Source of the DNA: an uncultured Eubacteriales bacterium
Lineage (GTDB): Bacteria; Bacillota; Clostridia; Christensenellales; CAG-138
Direction: 5' to 3'
DNA length: 53,310 nt
Assembly (NCBI GenBank): GCA_900549955.1
Contig: URQH01000009.1
Location: 1 to 53,310 of the forward strand
Each line of letters begins with the position of its first letter. Within the stretch, counting starts at the first letter, position 1. A program made the position numbers and the translations under genes. The notes under the pieces are model-generated. The model had not been told where the DNA came from. It searched no databases and worked only from the letters and a program-made list of their open reading frames with translations. Positions 1 to 8,281 of the stretch are shown here, piece by piece.

Positions 1-2
1 CT

Positions 3-122
3 GGAAGGGCGCGGGAGCTGGAAATGAGGACAAGGGAGGAAACGATGAGCGCATATGAGCTGAACGGCCTGCGGGTGGTGGACCTGACGAAGTATCTGGA
101 GCGGGGAGGAGAAGAAGAATGA
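3..122 (+). CDS. 3' end of an unidentified gene, or a 25-codon ORF
   Basis: A frame is open from the window edge to a TGA at 120-122, which overlaps the ATG of the next gene (ATGA). The gene that runs in cannot be identified from its last 39 residues. In operons of this type the gene before oppF is normally the partner ATPase oppD/dppD, so a C-terminal tail of that protein is the default reading. An internal ATG at 45 has a strong ribosome binding site (AGGGAGG) 6 nt upstream and would give a 25-residue peptide starting MSAYELNGLR. Whether the frame is a tail or an independent small ORF cannot be settled without upstream sequence. Confidence 0.4.
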   Translation, partial: GRARELEMRTREETMSAYELNGLRVVDLTKYLERGGEEE

Positions 123-1141
123 GCGAGAAGAAGCTGCTCGAAGTCGAGCATTTAAAAATGTACTTCCCGCTGCAACAGAGAACGGAAAAGCATGAACATG
201 CGTATGTCAAGGCGGTGGAAGATATCAGCTTCAGCATTGAGGCGGGGAAGACGTTTGGGCTTGTTGGCGAGTCCGGGTGCGGAAAGACGACGGCGGGGAA
301 ATGCATTTTGCGAATCTACAGGCCGACGGCTGGAACGATACGATACGAAGGCGTGGATATCACGAATTTAAGCGCGGGCAAACTCAAGCCGTACCGGCGC
401 GATATTCAGCTGATTTTCCAGGATCCGTACGGCTCGCTGGATCCGCGTCAATCGGTGCACTCCATTTTACGGGAGGCCATTACCGCAGATCATAAACGCA
501 GGACGGGGCCGGAGATCCGGCAAGAAGTTGAAAGATTGCTGCGCCTCGTGGAACTGGATCCAAGTATGGGTGACCGTTATCCGCACGAGATGAGCGGCGG
601 TCAGCGGCAGCGGCTGGGAATTGCCAGGGCGTTGGCATGCAACCCCAAACTGATTGTCTGCGACGAGCCGGTATCCGCTTTAGACGTATCCATTCAGGCG
701 CAAATTATCAACCTGTTTAAGACGTTGCAAAAGAAGCTAGGATTAACCTATCTCTTTATAGCACATGATCTGGCAGTTGTGCGTCATATTGCAGATGTGA
801 TTGGCGTCATGTATCTTGGGCATATTGTTGAGGTTATGGAAGCACAGGAACTGTATGCCAAACCGCTGCATCCCTATACCCGGGCGCTGCTTTCCGCGGT
901 CCCGATTACGGACTACGACGAGGAGCAAACGCGGCAACGCGAGGGGCTGCAGGGCGAAGTCCCAAGCCCGATCCACGTGCCGGCGGGGTGTCCCTTTCAT
1001 CCTCGCTGCAAATATGCGTGTGCGGCATGCCGGACACGGCTGCCGCTGCTTGCCGATGCCGGAAACGGGCATCTCGTGGCGTGCCACCGCATGGCGCCCA
1101 GCGAGGCGGAAGGCGCTTCGCCCGCCGCGGCAACGGAGTAA
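119..1141 (+). CDS. oppF: Oligopeptide/dipeptide ABC transporter ATP-binding protein (OppF/DppF type)
   Basis: This is a cytoplasmic ATPase of a peptide (or nickel) importer, the second of the usual two ATPase subunits. In the 340-residue protein Walker A is GESGCGKTT (residues 50-58), the Q-loop region reads FQDPYGSLDPR, the signature is MSGGQRQR and Walker B is LIVCDEP. The C-terminus carries the oligopeptide-type extension with HPYTRALLSAVP and a cysteine cluster (CPFHPRCKYAC) typical of OppD/F. The start overlaps the previous stop (ATGA) and has GGGGAGGAG upstream, so translation is probably coupled. The substrate cannot be read from the ATPase, and the permeases and binding protein lie outside the window. 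The family call is secure; the symbol could equally be dppF. Confidence 0.9.
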   Translation: MSEKKLLEVEHLKMYFPLQQRTEKHEHAYVKAVEDISFSIEAGKTFGLVGESGCGKTTAGKCILRIYRPTAGTIRYEGVDITNLSAGKLKPYRRDIQLIFQDPYGSLDPRQSVHSILREAITADHKRRTGPEIRQEVERLLRLVELDPSMGDRYPHEMSGGQRQRLGIARALACNPKLIVCDEPVSALDVSIQAQIINLFKTLQKKLGLTYLFIAHDLAVVRHIADVIGVMYLGHIVEVMEAQELYAKPLHPYTRALLSAVPITDYDEEQTRQREGLQGEVPSPIHVPAGCPFHPRCKYACAACRTRLPLLADAGNGHLVACHRMAPSEAEGASPAAATE

Positions 1142-1190
1142 GCGGGCGGCGCCGGGCCGGCGCGCCAAAGGGCGGGAGACCGGGCGACGA

Positions 1191-1221
1191 GGGGCTGTGC
1201 GCAAGCGACGGCCTCTTTTTT
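1191..1221 (+). terminator. Rho-independent terminator after oppF
   Basis: GGGGCTGT (1191-1198) pairs with ACGGCCTC (1208-1215) as 8 bp including two G-U pairs. The loop is 9 nt and six T follow directly. It closes the peptide-transporter operon before the RpiR promoter. Confidence 0.65.
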
Positions 1222-1249
1222 GCGGCGCGCACCTTGCCGCCCGCCCGCA

Positions 1250-1278
1250 TTGACAAGGGGGGGACCGGTCAATATACT
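1250..1278 (+). promoter_or_regulatory. Promoter of the RpiR-family regulator
   Basis: TTGACA at 1250-1255, a 17-nt spacer and TATACT at 1273-1278 make a near-consensus sigma-A promoter. The expected start point (about 1284-1286) coincides with the ATG at 1286, so the transcript would be leaderless. Confidence 0.8.
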
Positions 1279-1285
1279 ATATAAT

Positions 1286-2038
1286 ATGGGCAGTAGTTAT
1301 TTTCTTTTGACCAACCAATTGAACGAAGTGGAAACCCGCGTCGTGACCAGCATCGTGCGGCATCTCGAGAACGGCGAGGAGCGCGTGGGGATCGCGCAGC
1401 TGGCGGCAGAGAATTTTGTCTCCACGGCGTTTATCATCAAGATGTGCAAGCGGCTGGGCTACAACGGCTATACCGACCTGGTGTACAAGCTGTCCCAGCA
1501 GAAGGAGATGCTGCCGTCGCGCAACGCATACGAGCTCAAGACCCTCATCGACAATTACAACGAGGCGGACGTGATGGTGTTCATCTCCTATCTCAGGCAG
1601 TTCCACAACCGGAAGCTGTTCGTAGTGGGGGCGGGGTTTGCCGATATCGTGGCCGAGTATATCGCGCAGCGGCTGGCGGTCAGCGGGTTTATGGTGTTCA
1701 ACCGCGTCCACTTTTACGACTATATGCTCTTTCGCAACGACAATGCGCGCCCCATGCAGACCAACGTGGAGCCGGCGGTCATCATCGCCATTTCCCAAAG
1801 CGGCGAGACGGATACCGTGCTCAACGACGTGCGGCGCGCGCGGCAAAACGAGTTCCGGGTGGTTGCCTTTACGAAACGGAAGGCTTCCACGCTGGCCGGG
1901 CTGTCCGACGTGACGTTTGTCGTGGACGGGGCGCGCGAATCGCTGACGGCCACGGTACCAAACGCCTTCTTCGGCAAGGTGATTCTCGCGTTCGACGAAT
2001 TGCTCGGCGTTTATTTTCACGAGGAACAGAACCAGTGA
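1286..2038 (+). CDS. RpiR-family transcriptional regulator (HTH + SIS domain)
   Basis: This is a DNA-binding regulator with an N-terminal HTH_6 fold (about residues 10-80; helix-turn-helix around 34-57, containing IAQLAAENFVSTAFIIKMCK) and a C-terminal sugar-phosphate-binding SIS domain (about 100-245, with IIAISQSGETDTVLNDV). RpiR proteins usually sense a phosphorylated sugar and control nearby catabolic genes. That fits the downstream transporter/phosphohydrolase operon as target. The start at 1286 gives 250 residues. The frame is open further upstream to 1220, but that would run through the promoter. No Shine-Dalgarno precedes 1286, consistent with leaderless translation. The effector is unknown. 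Confidence 0.85.
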   Translation: MGSSYFLLTNQLNEVETRVVTSIVRHLENGEERVGIAQLAAENFVSTAFIIKMCKRLGYNGYTDLVYKLSQQKEMLPSRNAYELKTLIDNYNEADVMVFISYLRQFHNRKLFVVGAGFADIVAEYIAQRLAVSGFMVFNRVHFYDYMLFRNDNARPMQTNVEPAVIIAISQSGETDTVLNDVRRARQNEFRVVAFTKRKASTLAGLSDVTFVVDGARESLTATVPNAFFGKVILAFDELLGVYFHEEQNQ

Positions 2039-2052
2039 CGCGCTGCGGCGTA

Positions 2053-2124
2053 AAAAAGTACACGAAAAAGTACAAAAATTTCGAGAACCGGCATGTTAGA
2101 ATACCAGTGAAGGGCATGCCGGTT
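2053..2124 (+). promoter_or_regulatory. Putative operator/promoter (or terminator) between rpiR and the HAD gene
   Basis: Two direct copies of AAAAAGTACA (2053-2062 and 2065-2074, 12-nt period) precede a perfect 10-bp inverted repeat, AACCGGCATG (2086-2095) and CATGCCGGTT (2115-2124). An extended -10, TGTTAGAAT (2094-2102), lies inside the dyad. RpiR binding here is an inference. The dyad followed by TTTCATTTTG could instead be a terminator of the regulator gene. Confidence 0.4.
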
Positions 2125-2152
2125 TCATTTTGTGCCTTTCACGGAGTATGCC

Positions 2153-2965
2153 ATGCGCCAAGAGATCGACACGATCATATTCGACCTGGACGGGACCATC
2201 TATCAAAACACCGAATTTCACAGGGACTACCTGCGTTTTCTCGTGGACGGGACGGGGCTGGAGGCCTGGGCGGACAGCCTGATCGCCTTTGCGGACGCGG
2301 TGTTTGCCGGCGAACGGCTGGTCATGAACGCGTTTTACGATGCCCGCCCGATCGAGGCCTCCACGCCAGCGGCATATTTTGCGGCGCTGGAGCGGGCGCT
2401 GCTGCCGGAGTTGACGTATGAGGAAGCGCTTGCCCGTGCCGACTGTCTCTATACGGGCGATGCGTGGGCGGTAGTTACGCTGATGGGGCAGACGCTGGGC
2501 CTGCTGGACGGGGAGCGCAGCGACGCCGTCTACCGGCGCACCCGCGACAAGATGAGTGCCGACGGCATGACCGGCTGTGCGCGGCTCAGACGCGCCATCC
2601 AGGGGCTGGAGGGCCGTTGCGAAACCATATTGCTGAGCAATTCCTACGAGAGCACGGCCATTGAGTTTTTACAACAGCTGGGCTTTGAACATACGTTTCA
2701 AAAGTTCGTGTTTTCCGCCAACAAGCCCGCCGGCATGGTGCAGGCGCTATGCGCGCAGGACGCAGCGCTGCTGAAGCGGCCGGAACGGGTGCTGAGCGTG
2801 GGCGACCACGCGTTCAACGACCTGCTGCCGCTCCGGCGGCTGGGGTGCCGGACGCTGTGGGTCAACCCGTACCGGAACATCCACACGCCGGAGTGCGACG
2901 CGACGGTCCGCACGCCGGAAGAGCTGGCCAGCTACCTGGAGCAGCTGGCGGCGCGGGAAACCTGA
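2153..2965 (+). CDS. HAD-superfamily hydrolase (phosphatase)
   Basis: This is a probable cytoplasmic phosphatase of the haloacid dehalogenase superfamily, 270 residues. Motif I is FDLDGTIY near the N-terminus (nucleophile and acid Asp), motif II is LLSNSYES, a Lys follows in FSANKPAG, and motif IV is VLSVGDHAFNDLL. A helical cap sits between motifs I and II, as in HAD-IA phosphatases such as pyrimidine 5'-nucleotidases and phosphoglycolate phosphatases. The start at 2153 has GGAG 6 nt upstream. A GTG at 2132 is in frame but has no good ribosome binding site. It is the first gene of the operon and probably dephosphorylates an imported or intermediate metabolite. The substrate is not predictable. 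Confidence 0.75.
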   Translation: MRQEIDTIIFDLDGTIYQNTEFHRDYLRFLVDGTGLEAWADSLIAFADAVFAGERLVMNAFYDARPIEASTPAAYFAALERALLPELTYEEALARADCLYTGDAWAVVTLMGQTLGLLDGERSDAVYRRTRDKMSADGMTGCARLRRAIQGLEGRCETILLSNSYESTAIEFLQQLGFEHTFQKFVFSANKPAGMVQALCAQDAALLKRPERVLSVGDHAFNDLLPLRRLGCRTLWVNPYRNIHTPECDATVRTPEELASYLEQLAARET

Positions 2966-3059
2966 TGGATATTTCACACCGACTTGACCTGGATTTGACG
3001 AAAACCGCTTACACTCACAGGGACGAAGAACTCAACAGGAAGGAAAGGAAGGAAACAAC

Positions 3060-4394
3060 ATGAAAAAGCTTCTCTCAGTCTTGCTGGCCGTGCTTCTGGT
3101 TTGCGCGTGCTTCACCGCGTGCGCCCAGCAGAACGGCGGGGACGCCGCCAACACCCAGGCGCCGGATCAGGATGCGTCCGGGCAGGATGGCGCGACGGAA
3201 CCCGTGGAAGTCGTGCTCTGGCACACGCTGACCGACCACCATCAGGCGGCGCTCGACGAGATCATCGCCGCGTTCAACGCTTCGCAGAGCGAGTATGTCG
3301 TAGTGGCGGAGCAGCAGCCATACAGCGAGTGGGACGCCAAGCTCCTCCAGTCGGTGAGCAACGGCGTCGGCCCGGACTTCTGCACGATGTTCCCCTCCGA
3401 TGCGATCAACTACATGAGCGAGGGCTATCTGTATGACCTGACCGAGCTCGTGAACGACCCGGAGACGGGCATCCCCGACCTGGCGGAGCAGACGGCCGCC
3501 GGCCTGTATGCCGAGATCACGCAGTGGGGCAACGATTCGGTCTACCTGATCCCCGTGCTCTATGGCAGCGAGGTGCTCTTCTACAACAAGACCATGTTCG
3601 ACGCGCTGGGCCTCTCCGAACCCACGACCTGGACGGAGCTCGAGGCGTGCGCCAAGGCCATCTATGAGAACTACGGTATTGCGGGCTTCGGCACCGACTC
3701 CATTACCGATACGTTCCAGGGCTGGATCATGCAGGCCGGCAGCGACTACATCGACGTGGAGAACAAGACCATCGCGATCGACCGCGACATCGCCATCGAA
3801 AAGCTGAACTGGTTTGCCAACGGCATCAAGGAAGGGTACTTCCGGCTGGTCGGCGAGGACTACTACTTCTCCAACCCGTTCGGCAGCCAGGCCGTCGGCA
3901 TGTATGTCGGTTCCGCCGCCGGCGTGGACTATGTCTATGCCGCCATCCCCGCCGAGGGCGAGGAGGGGCACTTCGAGGTCGGCTGCTGCCCGATCCCGCA
4001 GGAAGGCCCGAACAAGTACATCTCCAGCTGGGGCACCACCTATGTCTGCATGTCCAAGGACGAGGCGCATGCCCGCGGCGTGGTCGCGTTCCTGAAGTAC
4101 CTGACCGAGAAGGATACGCTGGTCCAGTGGGGCATCGCGTTCGGCAGCGTGCCGGCGCGCAAGGAGGCCATGGAAGACCCGGTGTTCACCGAGTATGCCG
4201 AGACGAACATCGCCGCCAAGGCGCTGATCGCCGAGTATGACTACATCGGCTACCTGCCGAGCGTCCCGGGCGCGGCGACCGTCCGCACCGAGATCGACAA
4301 GCTCGTGCAGTCCGTCGCTCTGGGCACGGCCGATGCGGAGACGGCGTTTGACAACTTTGTCACGGCGTGCAACGCCGCGCTCAACGACAACTGA
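3060..4394 (+). CDS. ABC transporter extracellular solute-binding lipoprotein, family 1 (UgpB-like)
   Basis: This 444-residue lipoprotein is the substrate receptor of the importer encoded downstream. The signal peptide MKKLLSVLLAVLLVCACFTAC ends in a lipobox (FTAC, Cys21), followed by an acidic, Gln/Ala-rich linker. The body has the family-1 pattern, with EVVLWHTLTDHHQAALDEII at the start and FYNKTMFDALGLSEPTTWTE near residue 175. Ligands of such receptors are oligosaccharides or sn-glycerol-3-phosphate compounds. Because phosphohydrolases dominate the operon, a phosphorylated ligand is likely but unproven. The start is supported by AAGGAAGGAAACAAC directly upstream. A 12-bp hairpin follows the stop and probably sets its expression above that of later genes. 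Confidence 0.88.
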   Translation: MKKLLSVLLAVLLVCACFTACAQQNGGDAANTQAPDQDASGQDGATEPVEVVLWHTLTDHHQAALDEIIAAFNASQSEYVVVAEQQPYSEWDAKLLQSVSNGVGPDFCTMFPSDAINYMSEGYLYDLTELVNDPETGIPDLAEQTAAGLYAEITQWGNDSVYLIPVLYGSEVLFYNKTMFDALGLSEPTTWTELEACAKAIYENYGIAGFGTDSITDTFQGWIMQAGSDYIDVENKTIAIDRDIAIEKLNWFANGIKEGYFRLVGEDYYFSNPFGSQAVGMYVGSAAGVDYVYAAIPAEGEEGHFEVGCCPIPQEGPNKYISSWGTTYVCMSKDEAHARGVVAFLKYLTEKDTLVQWGIAFGSVPARKEAMEDPVFTEYAETNIAAKALIAEYDYIGYLPSVPGAATVRTEIDKLVQSVALGTADAETAFDNFVTACNAALNDN

Positions 4395-4412
4395 TCGATA
4401 CGGCAATGGCAA

Positions 4413-4454
4413 GCGGCCATGGAGCGCAGTTTCCGGCACTCCGTGGCCGCCTTT
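4413..4454 (+). terminator. Intercistronic hairpin / partial terminator after the binding-protein gene
   Basis: GCGGCCATGGAG (4413-4424) pairs with CTCCGTGGCCGC (4439-4450) as a 12-bp stem with one G-U pair and a 14-nt loop. CTTTTCC follows. The weak T tract suggests partial termination or 3' end protection rather than full termination. Confidence 0.5.
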
Positions 4455-4488
4455 TCCAACAGACCAAATGGGAGAGGGACAGTTGGAT

Positions 4489-5931
4489 ATGGCGGGGAAG
4501 CACAAAACCATCTTTCAAATGTATTCCGGGTTGCATACCATCGGCGGGGTGAACGCCTCCGTCACGTACGGCAGGGACCGCGTGATTTTCGAGTTTGGAT
4601 CGGCATACGATCCGGCGACGGCCGTGTTCGACGGCAAGGTTGAGCCGCGGCGCAGGAACTGGGTGCGGGACAAGTTGCGCGTGGGCCTGCTGCCGCGCAT
4701 CGACGGCGTATACCGCCGCGAGGACCTGGGGGATTACCCGCTCGTGAGCGCGGAGGAGTCGGACTGGAATACCGCCGTGTTCATCACGCACCTGCATCTC
4801 GACCATATGGCGTCCATGGGCATGATTGCGCCGCAGGTGCCCGTATACCTGCACCACAACGCGCAGGTCATCGAGCGCGCGCTGGAGGACACGGGCCTGG
4901 GCGTGGAGACGCTGGAGCGGGGCTATTGCGACATCGAGCCGTTTGTGCCCATCCGCGTCGGAGAGATCGAGGTGCTGCCGATCCTGTGCCGGGACACGAG
5001 CTATTATGACTTTGCCTTTTTGATCACCACGCCGGACGGCACCATCCACTGGACGGGCGACCTGTGCCTGCACGGGCTGCAGGCGGACAGGACGCTGCGG
5101 CAGATGGAGCTGCTCAGCGAGCGCGGCGTGGACGTGATGCTGTGCGACTGCACGTCGTTTATGGACAGCGTGCTCAGCCTCATGGTGCCGGACTGTGACC
5201 CGAACAAGATTTTGCCGAGCCCGGAACTGCCCAAAGGCATGCTTTCGGAGCGGGAGTATTACCGGCAACTGTTCGAGCGCGTGCGCACGCTCGAGGGGCT
5301 GTGCGTGTTCAACTACTATCAACGGGAGATGGACGACGCGGAACAATTTATGAAGTGGGGCAGGGCCACGGGCCGCACCGTGGCGTTTGAGCCTGACGCC
5401 GCCTATATCGTCTATCAGTTCTTTGGCATCGAGCCGCACGTGTATGTGCCGGACTCGCCGCGCACGGAGGCAGAGCGCGGCAAGCCCTGGATGCAGGAGC
5501 TGCTGGCCCACTGCACGGTGGTGACGCCGGAGGAGATTTCCGCCAATCCGCGCGGCTACATGGTGCAGAACAGCTATGAGCACATCATGGAGCTGTTCAG
5601 CCTGCCGAGCCGGGACGGCGTGTATCTGCACGCCGACGGCATCCCGATCGGTTCGTTTGACCCGGCCTATGCGAACATGCGCAAGATCGTCGACATGTCT
5701 GGCTTTGGCTATATGACCTGTTTTTGTGAAAATTATTTTGGACATGGCTACCCACAACAGGTAAAATACTTTGTAGACACGGTCAACCCAAAGGTGTTGA
5801 TCCCGTGCCATTCCTACAATCCGGAGCGCTTGCTGCCCAAGGACGGCGTGCAACTGCTGCCGGAACCGTACCGCAAGTATGAACTGCGGGACCATGCGCT
5901 CATACCGATGGAGGAGGGGGAGGCCCGATGA
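4489..5931 (+). CDS. Metallo-beta-lactamase-fold hydrolase
   Basis: This 480-residue cytoplasmic metallohydrolase carries HLHLDH (residues 101-106), a fitting HxHxDH zinc motif. Later it has WTGDLCLHG and, near the C-terminus, IPCHSYNPERL, which resembles the distal His motif of RNase J/beta-CASP-like MBL proteins. The middle region (about 240-380) is an insert unlike classical beta-lactamases. The same frame is open upstream into the binding-protein gene, but that part is only its shadow. GGGAGAGGG at 4470-4478 serves ATG 4489 or TTG 4483. Membership of this operon suggests a phosphodiesterase or related hydrolase acting on the imported compound rather than an RNase. The fold is clear; the reaction is not. 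Confidence 0.75.
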   Translation: MAGKHKTIFQMYSGLHTIGGVNASVTYGRDRVIFEFGSAYDPATAVFDGKVEPRRRNWVRDKLRVGLLPRIDGVYRREDLGDYPLVSAEESDWNTAVFITHLHLDHMASMGMIAPQVPVYLHHNAQVIERALEDTGLGVETLERGYCDIEPFVPIRVGEIEVLPILCRDTSYYDFAFLITTPDGTIHWTGDLCLHGLQADRTLRQMELLSERGVDVMLCDCTSFMDSVLSLMVPDCDPNKILPSPELPKGMLSEREYYRQLFERVRTLEGLCVFNYYQREMDDAEQFMKWGRATGRTVAFEPDAAYIVYQFFGIEPHVYVPDSPRTEAERGKPWMQELLAHCTVVTPEEISANPRGYMVQNSYEHIMELFSLPSRDGVYLHADGIPIGSFDPAYANMRKIVDMSGFGYMTCFCENYFGHGYPQQVKYFVDTVNPKVLIPCHSYNPERLLPKDGVQLLPEPYRKYELRDHALIPMEEGEAR

Positions 5932-7223
5932 ACAACAAACTGCTGGTATTCTGTATCGACGCGCTGTGCGACTTTGACGTCGCCGCCATGCGCGGCATGC
6001 CCCACTTTGGCCCGTATCTTGCGCGCGCCGCCGTGGTGAAGAAGATCGAGCCGGTTTGGCCCGCGCTGACCTACTGCTGCCACACGTCGATCCTCACCGG
6101 TTGCTATGTGGACCGGCACGGCATTGACAACAACGAGATCATGCGCCGCGGCGGGCGGTTCAACCAGCCGTGGCACGCGATGAAGGCGGATGTGAAAGTG
6201 CCGACGCTGCTTGACCGGGCGCGCGAGCACGGGCTGACCACCTGCTCGCTCTCGTGGCCGGTGTCCGGCGGCGCTGCATACGACCTGAACATGCCCATGA
6301 TCGTGCCGTATCACTATGAGGGCTGGGAGCCCCAGCGGTGGTTGGAAGGGACGGCCACGCAGGCGTTGCTCGACCGGTATTTTTATAAGCACGGCCGCTA
6401 CATCATGGGCCCGGACCGCAGCCTCGACCTGTTCACCATGGCGCTGGCGCTCGACATTCTCGAGGACTATGAGCAGCCGGACGTGATGCTCGTCAAGATG
6501 TGCGATTTAGACGGCAGCCGCCATGAGTATGGCCTGCGCAACGAGCACGTGACGAACCAGTTGCGCAAGCACGACGAGGAGTTTGGCGGCCTGTTGGAGG
6601 CGCTCCGGCGCAAGGGGACGCTTGAGCAGACGAATGTCGTGATTCTGGGCGACCATGGGCAGACTGACATTGAAGAGGTTGTGCACCTGAATGTGCTGCT
6701 GCGCGACGCCGGGTTCCTGCGCGTGCGCGCGGACGGCACGCTCGAGTCGTTCGATGCCATCGTGCATTCGACCGGCCTTGGCGCCTATGTGGAACTGTCC
6801 AATCCGGATGACGCCGCGATGAAGGCGCGTGTGCGCGAATTTTTGCTCTCGTTGCGGGATGACCCGCGCGTGCAGCTTGCGTACGTGCTGGACCGCGACG
6901 AAGCCCGGGCGAAGTACCATGTGGACGGGCCGTTCGACTTCATCCTGGAGAGTCGCCTGCCCATCTCCTTTGGGGAGCGGTTCGACCTGGACGGCATATA
7001 CGGTAGCAAGATTCCCGGCAACCACAAGATCGGTGCCGCCACGCACGGCGGCAGCCCTTCGCGCGAAGCGGTCACGACGTTCCTGGCGACCGGGCCAAAC
7101 GTGCGGCCCGGCGTGGAGGTGGAACGGCGTTCCATGGTGGACGAGGCGCCGACGATGGCGCGGATGCTGGGCTTTTCCATGCCCGATACCGACGGCACAG
7201 CCATTGAGGAGATATTGCAATGA
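5928..7223 (+). CDS. Alkaline phosphatase-superfamily phosphodiesterase / nucleotide pyrophosphatase
   Basis: This 431-residue protein belongs to the type I phosphodiesterase/nucleotide pyrophosphatase family. FCIDAL (Asp11) supplies the first metal ligand. WPALTYCCHTSILTG aligns with the nucleophile motif, with Thr48 as the likely nucleophile. DLDGSRHEYG and GDHGQTD provide further metal ligands, and ATHGGSP near the C-terminus gives the last His. It has no signal peptide, so it acts inside the cell after import. The start overlaps the preceding stop (ATGA) and is translationally coupled. In this operon it is the best candidate for cleaving a phosphodiester or pyrophosphate bond. Substrate identity is inference. 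Confidence 0.8.
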   Translation: MNNKLLVFCIDALCDFDVAAMRGMPHFGPYLARAAVVKKIEPVWPALTYCCHTSILTGCYVDRHGIDNNEIMRRGGRFNQPWHAMKADVKVPTLLDRAREHGLTTCSLSWPVSGGAAYDLNMPMIVPYHYEGWEPQRWLEGTATQALLDRYFYKHGRYIMGPDRSLDLFTMALALDILEDYEQPDVMLVKMCDLDGSRHEYGLRNEHVTNQLRKHDEEFGGLLEALRRKGTLEQTNVVILGDHGQTDIEEVVHLNVLLRDAGFLRVRADGTLESFDAIVHSTGLGAYVELSNPDDAAMKARVREFLLSLRDDPRVQLAYVLDRDEARAKYHVDGPFDFILESRLPISFGERFDLDGIYGSKIPGNHKIGAATHGGSPSREAVTTFLATGPNVRPGVEVERRSMVDEAPTMARMLGFSMPDTDGTAIEEILQ

Positions 7224-8281
7224 AGATTACGCTCGAGCACCTGACGAAAAAATTTGGCAATACCACCGCGGTAAACGACCTCAGCGTGACGATCGACAGC
7301 GGCAAGCTGGTCGCGCTGCTTGGCCCGTCCGGCTGCGGCAAGTCGACGATTCTCAACATGCTTTCTGGCATTTTGCCCGTTACGGAAGGCAAGATCTGGT
7401 TTGACGAGCGGGATGTGACCGCCCTGCCGCCGGAAAAGCGCAACGTGGGACTGGTGTTCCAGAATTACGCGCTGTATCCGCACATGACGGTGCAGGAGAA
7501 CATCTGTTTCCCGCTGGAGATCAAGCGCATCCCGAAAAAACAGCGGATCGAGCGCGCGGCGGAGCTTGCGGAGCTCGTGCGGATCCCGGACCTGCTGGGG
7601 CGCAAGCCGGGCGAGCTGTCCGGCGGCCAGCAGCAGCGCGTGGCCATTGCGCGGGCGCTGGCCAAGGAGCCGCAGCTGCTGCTGCTCGACGAGCCGCTGT
7701 CCAACCTTGACGCGAAACTGCGCGTCGAGATGCGCGAAGAGATCCTGCGCATCCAGCGCGCGTCGCAGGTGACGACCGTGTTCGTCACGCACGACCAGGA
7801 GGAGGCCAGCTCCATTGCCGACGAGGTGATCCTGCTCAAGCTTGGCGTGCTGCAACAGCAGGATTCCGCGCGCCGCCTGTACGACGAGCCGGTGAATTTC
7901 TTTGCGGCGGACTTCCTCGGCGCGCCGCCGATCAACAAGCTGCGCGGCTCGATGGAGGGCGGCAGGTTCCGCTTTGCCCAGTCGGATCTGACGGTCACGC
8001 TGCCGCTCCGGCGCGAGGTGGCGGACGGCACGGCGGCGATCCTCGCCGTGCGCGCAGAGAGCGTCGTGGTGCCGGCGGAGGAGCGGGTGCTGCCGGCGCG
8101 CGTGGTGGAGCGGTATTCCATCAACAAGGACGAGCTCTCCGTGCTGGAGATCGCGGGCCAGCAGTGCCGCGGCTTTATTCCCGGCGAAGTGCCGCTGGCG
8201 CTCGGCCAGCAGATCGAGATTGGGCTCAAGCGGCGCGGCGTGTTCCTCTTTGACGCGGAAACGGGGGAGAGACTGGCATGA
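7220..8281 (+). CDS. ABC transporter ATP-binding protein (UgpC/MsmK/MalK-like)
   Basis: This is the ATPase of a carbohydrate-type ABC importer, 353 residues. Walker A is GPSGCGKST (residues 35-43), the Q-loop reads FQNYALYPHMTV, the signature is LSGGQQQR, Walker B is LLLLDEPLSNLDAKLR and the H-loop is FVTHDQEEA. A C-terminal TOBE-like regulatory region (about 240-353) is present, as in MalK and UgpC. Its start overlaps the previous stop (ATGA), and its stop overlaps the first permease. Having its own ATPase indicates a dedicated transporter rather than reliance on a shared MsmK. Confidence 0.9.
   Translation: MKITLEHLTKKFGNTTAVNDLSVTIDSGKLVALLGPSGCGKSTILNMLSGILPVTEGKIWFDERDVTALPPEKRNVGLVFQNYALYPHMTVQENICFPLEIKRIPKKQRIERAAELAELVRIPDLLGRKPGELSGGQQQRVAIARALAKEPQLLLLDEPLSNLDAKLRVEMREEILRIQRASQVTTVFVTHDQEEASSIADEVILLKLGVLQQQDSARRLYDEPVNFFAADFLGAPPINKLRGSMEGGRFRFAQSDLTVTLPLRREVADGTAAILAVRAESVVVPAEERVLPARVVERYSINKDELSVLEIAGQQCRGFIPGEVPLALGQQIEIGLKRRGVFLFDAETGERLA

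Noticed and set aside
2966..3059. Promoter of the binding-protein gene (TTGACC 2984-2989 with TACACT 3010-3015)
   Set aside because: The spacer would be 20 nt, and the second TTGACG (2995-3000) gives only 9. Neither spacing is convincing, so it is not listed.
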